Positions 19,699 through 31,200 of a DNA stretch of 64,000 nucleotides are shown piece after piece (positions within the stretch are counted from its first letter, which is position 1; each line of letters starts with the position of its first letter). The notes beneath the pieces were generated by a model. That model was not told the DNA's origin, made no database searches, and saw nothing but the letters and a program-made list of their open reading frames with translations. The DNA lies in assembly GCF_000712055.1 (NCBI RefSeq), contig NZ_JOOA01000002.1, forward strand, positions 1,364,001 through 1,428,000, read 5' to 3'. Source of the DNA: Ruminococcus sp. HUN007 (GTDB lineage: Bacteria; Bacillota; Clostridia; Oscillospirales; Ruminococcaceae). The position numbers were made by a program, and so were the translations under genes.

Positions 19699-22617
19699 TT
19701 ATCTTCCCCTGATAGCATCGATCGGCTTCTTGCTTGCTGTTTTCTTTACAGGGAAGAAACTTGCAAGCGCAGCTACAACGCAGCTTATCAGAAGAATAAG
19801 GATCACCTGTCTCGGTCCGAAGTGGAGAAGAGTGATCAGAATGCCGGTACTCTTTCTTATATACCAGTTCATTATGCAGACTGCCGCAAAACAAAGCAGT
19901 GCTGTAATAACAAACTCTATCATTGCGATTATAAAACTTTCCGAGAAGAATATTCTGAAAACATCGTTCGATCTTGATCCGATGGCGCGGAGAATACCGA
20001 TCTCCTGCTTTTTATAGCTTATGCTCGTTGAAATAAAGTTTGCCATAAGTATCGATGCAAACACAGCAAAGAAAAGTCCTACCCAGATAAACACACGGGC
20101 TGCCCCGTTTATAATTGAATGGAACGAATCGAGCTCATAGACGGCAGCATTATTCATCGAATAGCGTTCATTAATGCTGTCTTCGTCTCCGCCGTAGCAG
20201 TAACTTACGATTTTCTCCTTATCAGCTCTTGTTTCCGGCATACATCCGACAGCACAGCTGTATACGCCTTCATTTACTTCAGCAATTCTGTCAAGGAACT
20301 CATCTGAGATACACATTACTTCTGCTGATGAATACGAACTGTCCGGGGTAAAGCATCCGACGATCTTTATATCACTGACCTCATTCTCACCATCGAAGTC
20401 GAAATTGCTGTACTCATATATATATCCGGTCGGCTTTCCTGTGGAGGATATGAAATCATTTATATCTTCAAGAGCTTTCTTCGCTGATTCCGCGTCTTCC
20501 GCAGTGAATTCCTTTTCCATACCACCGTAATCTGCATGTAGCGAATCCAGTGAAATGATGATCTCATTATTCTTAAGGTTTTCAAGAGGTTTATCAGCCC
20601 ATACAATATTCTCCTGCGGAATAAGAGAAAGCTTTGAGTAATATCGTGAATAAACACTCAGACCGCCCTGTTTGTCGAAGCTGCTGACTGAAAAATTACC
20701 CTTGCTGCTTTCATAGGCGACCGGTTCATCAGCAACGAGTTTTGCGACTGCACCCTCGCCGACCATAGCTGCACCTGTAAGACTTTTGTTTACGGCGCAT
20801 TCATATTCGCTTGAAAGCACAAACTGCAGGATCTGTTCAGCATTTGTAAGCTTTTTCATATCTTTATTGAGCAGTTCATAGCGTGATGAATCAAACTTTG
20901 TATCAACGACTGCTGTTACAGTATAAAGTTCATTGTCAAGAAGAAGGCTTTTTCCGACCATGTACATAGGATCAGAAAATTTTTCAGCTTTTTTCTTCTT
21001 TTCCAGAAGAGAGTCAACTGAACTTCCGGAATTCATATCCTTTGCCTTGTCGAGCATTTCCGGATCAACATCAATGTTTAACTGTGATATCTGATCCATC
21101 AGGGCGTCTGAAGAACCCTGACCGCCTGTATAATCTTTGACCGGCTGCGCTGAAACATAACCGTATTTTATAAATGATTCTGCTGCAAGGCAGCTTATTG
21201 CGATCTCATTTTTAGAAGGATCAGGAAGTCTGCCTGCATAAACGGAGTAACCCATATTTTTAAGAGTGTCTTCAGTTACTTCAGCAAAGCCACAGAAATC
21301 CGTGAGATAGCTGCTTGTAAGTGAAAAGCCGGAATCTTCATCTTCATCAGAATTGTCCCCGAGATTCATGCCGAAGGAAAGCCCTTTCATTTTAGGTTTA
21401 AAAATTCCGGTAACTGCAATACCGGTATCCTGCTCTATGCTTTTCAGATCTTCTTCATTGATACCGTTCTGAAGCGAACTCCACCATGCTGAGGCGCCGG
21501 TCCCCTGCTTTACGTTTTTTGTGAGTGAAACATATCCTATTTCGGAATCACGCAGCGAATCCACACATGAACGAATATGATCGTAGGAACTGAAAGTATC
21601 TACAAAAGCGAAAAGCGAGAATGCAACAACTGAAAGAAGAATGGTCATTACCAGTCTGAATTTCTTATGCTTAAGGCTGCTTTTTCCGATTGTAAATGCT
21701 GATTTCATCGGAAGGACGGACTTTATCAGTGCAAAATTCTTTCCGTCCTGGACCGGTATCTTCGACTCATCTGTTTCCGTAAACCGGGCACCCTTGTCTG
21801 AAACTGAAAGTCTGATCCCGCTTTCGAGCTTATCGATATATTCATTTATACGGGTCCTGTCTTCATCAGTAAGATGATATCCTGCCGGTACTGTTATTTC
21901 CTGACCGTCAAATTCCAGATGTTTTTCATCTTCATTAACACCTCCTGCGACCTCGACATCACGGATCACCTTCCCGTCAGCAAGCTCGATTATACGGTCG
22001 GCATACTGCTCTGCATACTCACGGTCGTGTGAAACTATGACAACGAGTTTGTCTTCTGAAAGTTTTTTAAGCGTATCGAGTATCTGACGACCCGTTACTG
22101 AATCGAGAGCACCCGTAGGCTCATCTGCCATAATGATCTCAGGATTCTTTACAAGAGCACGGGCAATGGCAACTCTCTGCTTCTGGCCGCCGGAAAGCTC
22201 ATTCGGATTTCTGTCACCGAAGCCTTCAAGATCGACCTCCTTCAGGATCCTGTTTATCTCCTCATCGGAAGCTTTTTTTCCCTGCAGTTCAATCGCCAGA
22301 GCAATATTTGCCCCGACGTTGAAATCCTCAAGGACGTTGTACTCCTGAAAGATAAATCCTACGTAAGTATTACGGTAACTGTCAAAGCGCTGCTGATTGA
22401 AATCCTTTGATGAGATACCTTTGATGATTATTTCGCCGTCGTCATAGCTGTCGAGTCCTCCGAGAAGATTGAGCATTGTGGATTTACCGCTTCCGGATTT
22501 ACCGAGCAGAAACACCATTCCCTTCTCCGGAAAACGGAGCGAGATATGGTCGACTGCGACGACTTCCGCGCCTTTCTTAGGCTTGTACTTTTTGTACAGT
22601 TCTTTTGTTTCAAGCAT
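19699..22617 (-). CDS. ABC transporter, ATPase and FtsX-type permease in one chain
   Basis: The 972-residue protein joins an ATPase domain (Walker A GKSGSGKST at about 38-46, signature LSGGQKQR, Walker B IIMADEPTGALD, H-loop SHD) to a permease with one membrane segment near 320-345, a large extracellular domain (about 350-840) and three C-terminal membrane segments (about 850-960). This MacB/LolD-like plan is typical for Firmicutes exporters of peptides or lipids and for stress-sensing modules. GKSGSGKST and the FtsX-like C-terminus are clear; the substrate is not. No two-component system is adjacent. Confidence 0.92.
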   Translation of the reverse strand: MLETKELYKKYKPKKGAEVVAVDHISLRFPEKGMVFLLGKSGSGKSTMLNLLGGLDSYDDGEIIIKGISSKDFNQQRFDSYRNTYVGFIFQEYNVLEDFNVGANIALAIELQGKKASDEEINRILKEVDLEGFGDRNPNELSGGQKQRVAIARALVKNPEIIMADEPTGALDSVTGRQILDTLKKLSEDKLVVIVSHDREYAEQYADRIIELADGKVIRDVEVAGGVNEDEKHLEFDGQEITVPAGYHLTDEDRTRINEYIDKLESGIRLSVSDKGARFTETDESKIPVQDGKNFALIKSVLPMKSAFTIGKSSLKHKKFRLVMTILLSVVAFSLFAFVDTFSSYDHIRSCVDSLRDSEIGYVSLTKNVKQGTGASAWWSSLQNGINEEDLKSIEQDTGIAVTGIFKPKMKGLSFGMNLGDNSDEDEDSGFSLTSSYLTDFCGFAEVTEDTLKNMGYSVYAGRLPDPSKNEIAISCLAAESFIKYGYVSAQPVKDYTGGQGSSDALMDQISQLNIDVDPEMLDKAKDMNSGSSVDSLLEKKKKAEKFSDPMYMVGKSLLLDNELYTVTAVVDTKFDSSRYELLNKDMKKLTNAEQILQFVLSSEYECAVNKSLTGAAMVGEGAVAKLVADEPVAYESSKGNFSVSSFDKQGGLSVYSRYYSKLSLIPQENIVWADKPLENLKNNEIIISLDSLHADYGGMEKEFTAEDAESAKKALEDINDFISSTGKPTGYIYEYSNFDFDGENEVSDIKIVGCFTPDSSYSSAEVMCISDEFLDRIAEVNEGVYSCAVGCMPETRADKEKIVSYCYGGDEDSINERYSMNNAAVYELDSFHSIINGAARVFIWVGLFFAVFASILMANFISTSISYKKQEIGILRAIGSRSNDVFRIFFSESFIIAMIEFVITALLCFAAVCIMNWYIRKSTGILITLLHFGPRQVILILLISCVVAALASFFPVKKTASKKPIDAIRGR

Positions 22618-22641
22618 GTTTTGTGTCTTCCTTCCTTTTTA

Positions 22642-24003
22642 TTATAAGTTTTCCCCGTTCTCCTCCATAACTTTCTTATACCACAGTGCGGAATCCTTTG
22701 CCGTTCTCTCCTGTGTCACGTAATCAACATAGACAAGACCAAACCTTTTGTCATAGCCTTCAGCCCACTCGAAATTATCCATAACAGACCAGTGCATATA
22801 TCCGAGAATATCAACACCCTCATCAGCTGCCTTTTTCAGATACTTCAGATAGCGGTGTGTATAGTCCGTACGCTGAGTGTCATGGACCTTTCCGTCAAGA
22901 GCGATCCAGTCATTGTTTGCCATACCGTTTTCAGTTATCATTACCGGTACTCCGTAGCGTTCGTTCAGGAATTTCGGTGTCCAGTACATGGTCTGAGGTG
23001 TGACCGGCCATCCGAAAGATGTTCTTCCTATTCCCTGAAACGAATCGGAAGGATAACCGTACTCCGGAATAATGCCGCGGCTCTCGTATACATTGACTCC
23101 GTAAAAGTCCACCGGCTGTGAAATGATCTCCATGTCGCCTTCGTTTATCTGCGGCATGTCATCACCGAAAAGCTCATACGCACGTTCGCTGTACTTTCCG
23201 AAAAAGACCGGATCTGCCCACCATCCGGCTGTAAAAATATAATTGAATGCATCAAAGTCAAAAGTATTTTTCCTTGCTTCTTCTATCGCTGCGGCATCAC
23301 TGCCTGCAGGAGTGCATGCCGGTGTTGAAAAGGCAAATCCCACTACAGGTTTTGTTTTTGCATTTTCACGTATCACCTTTACTGCTTTTCCGTGAGCAAG
23401 AAGAACGTTATGTGTCATCTGCGCAATATCGCAGGAATGATATTTCATAAAAGGAGCATGAACCCCGAGATAACAGCCAAGGCCGATGAACACCTGCGGC
23501 TCGTTTACGGTTATCCAGTACTTTACTCTGTCTGAAAGAGCATCCACGACGATTTTTGTATACGCTGCAAACCAGTCCGGTGAATCCGGATTAAGCCATC
23601 CGCCACGCTGATAAAGCCTGTGCGGATAATCCCAGTGGAAAAGCGTCACAAGCGGAGTTATGCCGTTTTTCAGAAGCTCATCAACAAGATCTGAATAGAA
23701 CTTAAGTCCCTTTTCGTTTACGCGTCCCGTACCCTCCGGAAGTATCCTTGTCCAGTTTATTGAAAAACGGTAATTCCTGATACCGAGTTCCTTCATAAGT
23801 GCTATGTCTTCTTTCCAGCGATGATAGTGATCGCAGGCCACGTTTCCGTTCTCGCAGTATTTTACGTATTTTTCCGTTTTCGCTGAAAGACAGTTTGTGT
23901 ACACGTCCCAGATATTCATACCCTTTCCGTCATCCTTGTACCCGCCTTCAAGCTGATATGCAGCTGATGCTGCGCCCCATAAAAAATCTTTTCTGAATGC
24001 CAT
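22642..24003 (-). CDS. Glycoside hydrolase family 1 beta-glucosidase
   Basis: The 453-residue cytosolic enzyme hydrolyses beta-glucosides such as cellobiose or their phosphates. The acid/base glutamate is in TVNEPQ and the nucleophile in ITENGM; FLWGAASAAYQLEGG is the GH1 N-terminal signature. The E-rather-than-phospho-binding context does not decide between beta-glucosidase and 6-phospho-beta-glucosidase; no PTS genes are nearby, which favours the former. I take the ATG at 24001-24003 (MAFRKDFLWG) since GGAGG lies 11 bases upstream. The leader holds a near-perfect palindrome. Confidence 0.93.
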   Translation of the reverse strand: MAFRKDFLWGAASAAYQLEGGYKDDGKGMNIWDVYTNCLSAKTEKYVKYCENGNVACDHYHRWKEDIALMKELGIRNYRFSINWTRILPEGTGRVNEKGLKFYSDLVDELLKNGITPLVTLFHWDYPHRLYQRGGWLNPDSPDWFAAYTKIVVDALSDRVKYWITVNEPQVFIGLGCYLGVHAPFMKYHSCDIAQMTHNVLLAHGKAVKVIRENAKTKPVVGFAFSTPACTPAGSDAAAIEEARKNTFDFDAFNYIFTAGWWADPVFFGKYSERAYELFGDDMPQINEGDMEIISQPVDFYGVNVYESRGIIPEYGYPSDSFQGIGRTSFGWPVTPQTMYWTPKFLNERYGVPVMITENGMANNDWIALDGKVHDTQRTDYTHRYLKYLKKAADEGVDILGYMHWSVMDNFEWAEGYDKRFGLVYVDYVTQERTAKDSALWYKKVMEENGENL

Positions 24004-24033
24004 TATCCTCAAAACCTCCATAAGTCAGAATTA

Positions 24034-24064
24034 CAGCAAACAAAAACTATTTTTTCGTTTGCTG
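24034..24064. promoter_or_regulatory. Palindrome in the beta-glucosidase leader (candidate operator)
   Basis: CAGCAAAC (24034-24041) and GTTTGCTG (24057-24064) are perfect inverted repeats with A-rich and T-rich inner flanks, placed 10 bases downstream of the -10 box. It could bind a LacI/GntR-type regulator or form an RNA hairpin. Confidence 0.5.
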
Positions 24065-24073
24065 GATATTCAA

Positions 24074-24102
24074 ATTATATCATAATAATAATTATTTTTC
24101 AA
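24074..24102 (-). promoter_or_regulatory. Beta-glucosidase promoter
   Basis: TTGAAA (24102-24097), 17 bases, TATAAT (24079-24074) on the minus strand. Confidence 0.7.
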
Positions 24103-24130
24103 TATTGATCTTGTTTTCGTATAAAAACAA

Positions 24131-24164
24131 AAAACTCCGGAAAACTTTTGCTTTCCGGAGTTTT
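24131..24164. terminator. rpoC terminator
   Basis: A 13-base perfect stem (AAAACTCCGGAAA with its complement) 20 bases after the rpoC stop, ending in a T-run on the minus strand. Confidence 0.9.
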
Positions 24165-24184
24165 ATTATGTGTGAATTATATTA

Positions 24185-27100
24185 TCAGATATTCATCGGA
24201 GAAACCTGAACGTGTTCTCCTGTGAAAGATTCAGCCTTTTCAGTCTTTACGACTTCGACCTTGTTGTAAGCCTCCATACCTGTACCGGCAGGAATAAGCT
24301 TACCGATAATAACGTTCTCCTTAAGTCCCTGGAGATAGTCACTCTTGCCCTTGATAGCAGCATCAGTAAGAGCCTTTGTTGTTTCCTGGAAGGAAGCAGC
24401 TGAAAGGAAGCTTTCTGAACTTGAAGAAGCCTTTGTGATACCCTGAAGGACAGGAACTGTTGTAACAGGTACAACACCGAGTTCGCCGTTGTCGATCCTC
24501 TGCTGGAGTTCTGCGTTGATAGTATCGATCTCCTTCTTGTCAACGAGAGAACCAGGAAGCAGATAGCTTGAACCGCTGTCTTCAACCTTGATCTTTCTGA
24601 GCATCTGTCTTACGATAACTTCGATGTGCTTGTCGTTGATATCAACACCCTGGAGGCGGTAAACCTTCTGAACTTCATTGATAATGTAGTTCTGAACAGC
24701 TTCTATACCCTGAACTGCAAGGATGTCTGCCGGATAGCAGTTACCTTCAGTGATCTTTGTACCCTTTTCAATATCTTCACCGTCACGAACTCTGAGCTTG
24801 AGGTTCCACGGGATCATGTACTGTTCCTGTTCGCCTGTCTCTTCGTTTGTGAGGATAACGTTCTTTGTGGTCTTTACTTCTTCGATGCTTACATGACCGC
24901 TGATTCTTGCAATGATAGCAGCGTTCTTCGGACGACGTCCTTCGAAGAGTTCCTCAACTCGCGGAAGACCCTGTGTGATATCTTCTGCTGACGCGATACC
25001 ACCGGTATGGAATGTTCTCATTGTGAGCTGTGTACCAGGTTCACCGATCGACTGAGCAGCGATAACGCCGACAGCTTCACCGACTGAAACAACATTTCCG
25101 TTTGCAAGGTTAGCACCGTAGCACTTTGCACATACGCCGTGCTTTGCCTTACAGTGGAGTACTGAACGGATCTTGATTCGTTCAACGCCCATGCTGACGA
25201 TTTTGTTGGCATCAGCTTCTGTCATGAGTCTTGTCTTAGGAACAATGACTTCACCTGTAGCAGGATCGCAGAAGTTTTCAACAAGGTAACGGCCTACGAG
25301 ACGTTCTGAAAGCGGCTCGATCATTTCGCTGCCGTTTCTGATCTCGAAGATCTCAAGACCGTCATCAGTATTACAGTCATCTTCACGGATGATAACGTCC
25401 TGTGAAACGTCAACGAGACGTCTTGTGAGGTAACCTGAGTCGGCAGTTCTGAGGGCTGTATCGGCAAGACCTTTACGGGCGCCTCGTGATGAAATGAAGT
25501 ATTCGAGGATGTTAAGACCTTCTCGGTAGTTAGCCTTGATAGGAAGTTCGATAGTTTCACCTGATGTGTTGGCGATAAGTCCACGCATACCTGCCAGCTG
25601 TCTGATCTGGTTGATAGAACCACGGGCACCTGAGTCAGCCATCATGAAGATCGGATTGTACTTACCGAGGTTAGCCTTAAGTGCTTCTGTTACCTCGTCA
25701 GTAGCCTTGTTCCAGATGTCGATGAACTTCTTTGACTTTTCAGCTGCTGAAATATAACCGTAGTCATACTGTTCAGTGATAACGTCGATCTTGCTCTGTG
25801 CGTTAGCAAGAATGTCCTTCTTCTGCGGCGGGATAGTTGCATCACAAACGGCAACTGTGATAGCTGCTCTTGTTGAGAACTTGAAGCCGAGAGCCTTGAC
25901 CTTGTCAAGAACTTCAGAAGTTGTTGTTGTACCGTGTATTCTGATGCAGCGTTCGATGATGTCTGAAAGCTGCTTTTTCTTTACGAGGAATGAAATTTCG
26001 AGATCAAACTGCTTGTCTGAGTCTGTTCTGTCTACATATCCTAAGTTCTGAGGAATGTTCTCGTTGAAGATAAGTCTTCCGACTGTACAGTCGATTATCT
26101 TGGAAACCTTTCTTCCGCCGATATCCTTTGTAACCTTTACCTTGATAGGAGCGTGGAGTGAAACTGCATGTTCATTGTATGCCATGAGAGCTTCGTTTAC
26201 GTCTCTGAACACCTTGCCTTCACCGAGGTCGCCTTCCTTGAGCATTGTCAGGTAGTATGAACCGAGGACCATATCCTGTGTAGGAACTGCAACAGGACGT
26301 CCGTCTGACGGCTTGAGGAGGTTGTTGGCAGCGAGCATGAGGAATCTTGCTTCTGCCTGTGCTTCTGCTGAAAGCGGAAGATGTACGGCCATCTGGTCAC
26401 CGTCGAAGTCAGCGTTGTACGCTGTACAAACGAGCGGATGAAGCTTGAGGGCACGTCCTTCTACGAGTACAGGTTCGAAAGCCTGGATACCGAGTCTGTG
26501 AAGTGTAGGAGCACGGTTGAGGAGAACAGGGTGATCCTTGATTACATTTTCAAGGGCATCCCATACTGCTGTGCCTGCTCTGTCGACGAGCTTTCTTGCG
26601 CTCTTGATATTTGCGATAACCTTTGTGTCAACGAGTCTCTTAAGTACGAACGGCTTGAAGAGTTCGAGTGCCATTTCCTTAGGGAGACCGCACTGGTACA
26701 TCTTGAGTTCCGGACCTACGACGATAACTGAACGTCCTGAGTAGTCAACACGCTTACCGAGGAGGTTCTGTCTGAATCGTCCCTGCTTACCCTTGAGCAT
26801 GTCGGAAAGTGACTTGAGTGCTCTGTTGTTAGGGCCTGTTACAGGTCTTCCGTGTCTGCCGTTGTCTATAAGTGCGTCTACAGCTTCCTGAAGCATACGC
26901 TTTTCGTTTCTGATGATGATATCAGGAGCTTCAAGTGTAAGCATTCTTCTGAGACGGTTGTTTCTGTTTATAACTCTTCTGTAAAGATCGTTAAGGTCTG
27001 AAGTAGCGTATCTGCCGCCGTCGAGCATAACCATAGGTCTGATGTCCGGAGGGATAACAGGTACTACGTCGAGCACCATCCACTGTGGCTTGTTGCCTGA

Positions 27101-28102
27101 GAGTCTGAATGCTTCGATGATCTCAAGTCTCTTTAAGAGCTTGATCTTCTTCTGACCTGAAGGGAGATCCTTGAGTTCTTCCTTGAGTTCATCAGCGAGC
27201 CATACGAGTGAGTTTACCCAGTTGTCCTTGTTTGCAAGCTCATCGTATTCGCCGTTTACGTTTGCTGCTTCAATGTTTTCATTGAAGAGTTCCTCGATGT
27301 ATGCTGAACCAGTCTTTACAGTGATGCGTCTGTCGCTTTTGATTTCTTCCTGTTCTCTGTTCCAGCGCATGATCTTCTGTAAGAACACTGACTTCTTGAC
27401 TACCTGTCCGATCTCGTAGTCAGGGTTTTCAGCATTGTCTGTGATAACATATATTCTCTTTGCAAGATAGTCGATGATCTCGCTTTCGCTCTTGCCTGTG
27501 ATCTTTGAGAATTCATTTATATGTTCCGTGATGTACTTATCATATCTTTCAGGATCGTATTCTTCAAGGAGTTCCTTGATAGCTTCCGCACCCATGTCTG
27601 CATAGAAGTCATCGCCGTACTTTTCAAGAGCATCATGATATTCCTTTTCTGAAAGGAGCTGCTTCTTTACGAGTTCTGTGGAATTACCCGGATCAACAAC
27701 GATGTACTTTGTGAAGTAAAGGATCTCTTCAAGACGCTTCTGTGAGATCTCAAGCACCTGTCCGATTCTTGAAGGTGTGCCCTTGAAGTACCAGATGTGA
27801 GAAACCGGAGCTGCAAGCTCGATGTGACCCATACGTTCACGTCTTACCTTTGCTCTTGTTACTTCAACGCCGCAGCGGTCGCAGACCTTGCCCTTGAATC
27901 TGATCTTCTTGAACTTACCGCAGTGACATTCCCAGTCCTTTGTAGGTCCAAAGATCTTTTCGCAGAAAAGACCGTCGCGTTCAGGCTTCTGTGTTCTGTA
28001 GTTGATGGTTTCAGGACGTTCTACTGCACCGTAAGACCATGCACGGATCTGTTCAGGTGAGGCAAGTCCTATTTTAATTGATTTGAATTCGTTAAATTCC
28101 AA
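24185..28102 (-). CDS. rpoC: RNA polymerase subunit beta'
   Basis: The 1305-residue catalytic subunit has the N-terminal zinc ribbon ([20 protein letters not shown], about 60-78), the active-site NADFDGDQM, and the second zinc site with [14 protein letters not shown]. The start is TTG (28100-28102) with AGGAGG eight bases before. It follows rpoB in the same transcript, separated by 186 bases that are half occupied by a MITE-like repeat. Confidence 0.98.
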   Translation of the reverse strand: MEFNEFKSIKIGLASPEQIRAWSYGAVERPETINYRTQKPERDGLFCEKIFGPTKDWECHCGKFKKIRFKGKVCDRCGVEVTRAKVRRERMGHIELAAPVSHIWYFKGTPSRIGQVLEISQKRLEEILYFTKYIVVDPGNSTELVKKQLLSEKEYHDALEKYGDDFYADMGAEAIKELLEEYDPERYDKYITEHINEFSKITGKSESEIIDYLAKRIYVITDNAENPDYEIGQVVKKSVFLQKIMRWNREQEEIKSDRRITVKTGSAYIEELFNENIEAANVNGEYDELANKDNWVNSLVWLADELKEELKDLPSGQKKIKLLKRLEIIEAFRLSGNKPQWMVLDVVPVIPPDIRPMVMLDGGRYATSDLNDLYRRVINRNNRLRRMLTLEAPDIIIRNEKRMLQEAVDALIDNGRHGRPVTGPNNRALKSLSDMLKGKQGRFRQNLLGKRVDYSGRSVIVVGPELKMYQCGLPKEMALELFKPFVLKRLVDTKVIANIKSARKLVDRAGTAVWDALENVIKDHPVLLNRAPTLHRLGIQAFEPVLVEGRALKLHPLVCTAYNADFDGDQMAVHLPLSAEAQAEARFLMLAANNLLKPSDGRPVAVPTQDMVLGSYYLTMLKEGDLGEGKVFRDVNEALMAYNEHAVSLHAPIKVKVTKDIGGRKVSKIIDCTVGRLIFNENIPQNLGYVDRTDSDKQFDLEISFLVKKKQLSDIIERCIRIHGTTTTSEVLDKVKALGFKFSTRAAITVAVCDATIPPQKKDILANAQSKIDVITEQYDYGYISAAEKSKKFIDIWNKATDEVTEALKANLGKYNPIFMMADSGARGSINQIRQLAGMRGLIANTSGETIELPIKANYREGLNILEYFISSRGARKGLADTALRTADSGYLTRRLVDVSQDVIIREDDCNTDDGLEIFEIRNGSEMIEPLSERLVGRYLVENFCDPATGEVIVPKTRLMTEADANKIVSMGVERIKIRSVLHCKAKHGVCAKCYGANLANGNVVSVGEAVGVIAAQSIGEPGTQLTMRTFHTGGIASAEDITQGLPRVEELFEGRRPKNAAIIARISGHVSIEEVKTTKNVILTNEETGEQEQYMIPWNLKLRVRDGEDIEKGTKITEGNCYPADILAVQGIEAVQNYIINEVQKVYRLQGVDINDKHIEVIVRQMLRKIKVEDSGSSYLLPGSLVDKKEIDTINAELQQRIDNGELGVVPVTTVPVLQGITKASSSSESFLSAASFQETTKALTDAAIKGKSDYLQGLKENVIIGKLIPAGTGMEAYNKVEVVKTEKAESFTGEHVQVSPMNI

Positions 28103-28190
28103 AACACTATCCTCCTGTGTCAGATGCAGCTGGTTCTGCAGGAACGGTCCTGCAGTTCCTCTGCTTCTTGGCTCTGATTTATATTACTTA

Positions 28191-28292
28191 TTAGGAAAAC
28201 ACTGATCATACAGGAAATCTGCATCTGCCGGGATCCGGCTGATCTTTGCACATTTCCTCTGCTGATTTGTGATCAAACCAGCTTTTCCTTAG
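28191..28292. repeat. MITE-like palindromic element between rpoB and rpoC
   Basis: About 95 bases bounded by TTAG on both sides (28191-28194 and 28289-28292). The left end reads GGAAAACACTGATCA and the right end, inverted, GGAAAAGCTGGTTTGATCA. The ends resemble those of the IS5-family element at 50016 (GGAAACGCTGA) and TTAG/CTAA fits the YTAR target of that group. The right target copy contains the rpoB stop codon. Confidence 0.65.
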
Positions 28293-31200
28293 AAATCATC
28301 ATTATCGTCTTCTGCTGAAAGATCATCGAAACTGAAATCAGCATCTCCGTCATCAGCAAAATCATCAGGATTATCTTCTTCACCTTCAACGCTCAGTCCT
28401 GATTCGTCCGCTTCATCTGAATCGTAGTGATAATCTGCCGCCGGCATTGATGTATCATCACTATCATGAACAGCTGTGCCTGCCGGAACGATATCATCGT
28501 CGTCAAATGTCTGCTTGAGGTCGATCTCCTTCTGGTCTGCGTCAAGAACCTTAACGTCAAGGCCAAGTGACTGAAGTTCCTTGATAAGTACCTTGAATGC
28601 TTCAGGGAAGCTTGGCTTAGGAACGTTCTGTCCCTTAACGATAGCTTCGTAAGTATTAACTCGTCCTACAGTATCGTCAGACTTAACTGTAAGGATCTCC
28701 TGAAGTGTATATGCAGCACCGTAAGCTTCGAGTGCCCAAACTTCCATTTCACCGAAACGCTGACCACCGAACTGTGCCTTACCGCCGAGAGGCTGCTGTG
28801 TAACCAGTGAGTAAGGACCAACTGAACGTGCATGGATCTTATCATCAACGAGGTGGTGGAGCTTGAGGTAGTACATGTAACCAACTGTTACACGGTTGTC
28901 GAACGGTTCACCGGTACGTCCGTCGTAAAGCTGGAACTTACCGTCTTCGTTGAAGTCAACGCCGTTGAAGAGCATGTCAGGATTGTCGACCATCTTAAGA
29001 TGCTTGTCTGCTTCCCTGAAGCACTCACGGATGTCTTCTTCGTGTGCGCCGTCGAATACAGGAGTCATGATCTTCCAGCCGAGAGCCTTACATGCGATAC
29101 CGAGGTGTACTTCAAGTACCTGTCCGATGTTCATTCGTGAAGGAACGCCGAGAGGGTTAAGTACGATATCGAGCGGTGTACCGTCCGGGAGGAACGGCAT
29201 ATCTTCCTGCGGGAGGATACGTGAAACGACACCCTTGTTACCGTGACGGCCGGCCATCTTGTCTCCGACTGAGATCTTTCTCTTCTGGGCGATGTAGCAG
29301 CGAACGAGCATGTTTACTCCAGGACTGAGTTCATCGCAGTTATCTCTTGTGAATATCTTGACGTCAACAATTACACCGGCTTCACCGTGAGGTACTTTAA
29401 GTGAATTGTCACGTACTTCTCTTGCCTTTTCACCGAAAATAGCTCTTAAGAGACGTTCTTCAGCTGTGAGTTCAGTTTCACCCTTAGGAGTAACCTTACC
29501 TACAAGGATGTCACCTGCGTGAACTTCAGCACCGATTCGGATGATACCGTTTTCGTCAAGATCCTTGAGAGCGTCATCACCAACGTTAGGGATATCTCTT
29601 GTGATCTCTTCAGGTCCGAGCTTGGTGTCTCTTGCTTCTATTTCGTATTCTTCTATATGGATGGATGTGTACATATCTTCACGAACGAGTCTTTCGTTAA
29701 GAAGTACGGCATCCTCGTAGTTGTAACCTTCCCAGGTCATGAAGCCGATGAGGGCATTCTTACCGAGTGAGATCTCACCGTTGCATGTAGCAGGGCCGTC
29801 TGCGAGTACCTGGCCCTTTGTGATCTTTTCACCCTTTGAAACGATAGGTCTCTGGTTGATACATGTACCCTGGTTTGAACGCTTGAACTTTGTGAGCTTG
29901 TATCTGTGCTCGATGAGGTTTTCGTCCTGAACAACGATCTCGTCAGCAGATACTGCAAGAACTTCACCGCTGCAGTCAGCAACTATGCAGACACCTGAGT
30001 CAACGGCTGCCTTGTATTCCATACCTGTACCAACGATAGGATTCTCAGTCTTGAGAAGCGGAACGGCCTGTCTCTGCATGTTTGAACCCATGAGGGCACG
30101 GTTCGCGTCGTCGTTTTCAAGGAACGGGATCATTGCTGTAGCTACGGAAACGACCATCTTAGGTGATACATCCATGTAGTCTACAACTTCTCTGTCGAAT
30201 TCACGGATCTTGTCACGGCATCTTGCATTTACCTTTGCTCTTGCAAACTTTCCGTCCTCTGTAAGAGGTTCGTTCGCCTGAGCAACTACGTAGTTGTCTT
30301 CAACGTCAGCTGTCATGTAAACAACTTCGTTCGTTACAACGCCTGTAGCCTTGTCGACCTTTCTGTAAGGTGCTTCGATAAATCCGTACTCATTGATCCT
30401 TGCGAAAGTTGCGAGGTATGAGATAAGACCGATGTTAGGACCTTCAGGAGTTTCGATAGGACACATTCTGCCGTAGTGGCTGTAGTGTACGTCTCGTACT
30501 TCGAATCCGGCTCTGTCTCGTGAAAGACCGCCAGGACCGAGGGCTGAAAGACGTCTCTTGTGTGTAAGTTCTGCGAGAGGGTTTGTCTGGTCCATGAACT
30601 GTGAAAGCGGTGATGAACCAAAGAATTCCTTGATTGCAGCAGTTATCGGACGAATGTTTACAAGTGACTGAGGTGTAATGGTATCCATTTCCTGTGACTG
30701 TGTGTTCATTCTTTCACGGATAACTCTTTCCATTCTTGCAAAACCGATTCTGAACTGGTTCTGGAGAAGCTCACCTACAGAACGGATTCTACGGTTTCCG
30801 AGATGGTCTATATCGTCAACTGTACCGATGCCTGAGCAAAGGTTGAGGAAGTAGCTGATAGTAGCGTAAATATCATCAAGAATGATGTGCTTAGGAACGA
30901 GTTCTTCAACTCTGTTCTTAACGTTTTCTTCAAGTTCCTCGTCATCAGCGGAATTCTCGAGGATCTCCTTCAGAACCTTGAAGTATACCTTTTCGTCGAT
31001 ACCGTATTTTGCAACATCAAATTTTACGTAGCCTGTGATGTCAACCATGCCGTTACCGATGATCTTTACCTCACGTTCAACAAGCTTTGACTTCTTTTCG
31101 CCTGTCGGTGTTGTGTAGTCTTCCTTTACTTCAACAGTAACGTAGGCTTCCATTACGCCGGCCTGTTCGATCTCAAGAGCCTTTTCGTATGAGATGGTTT

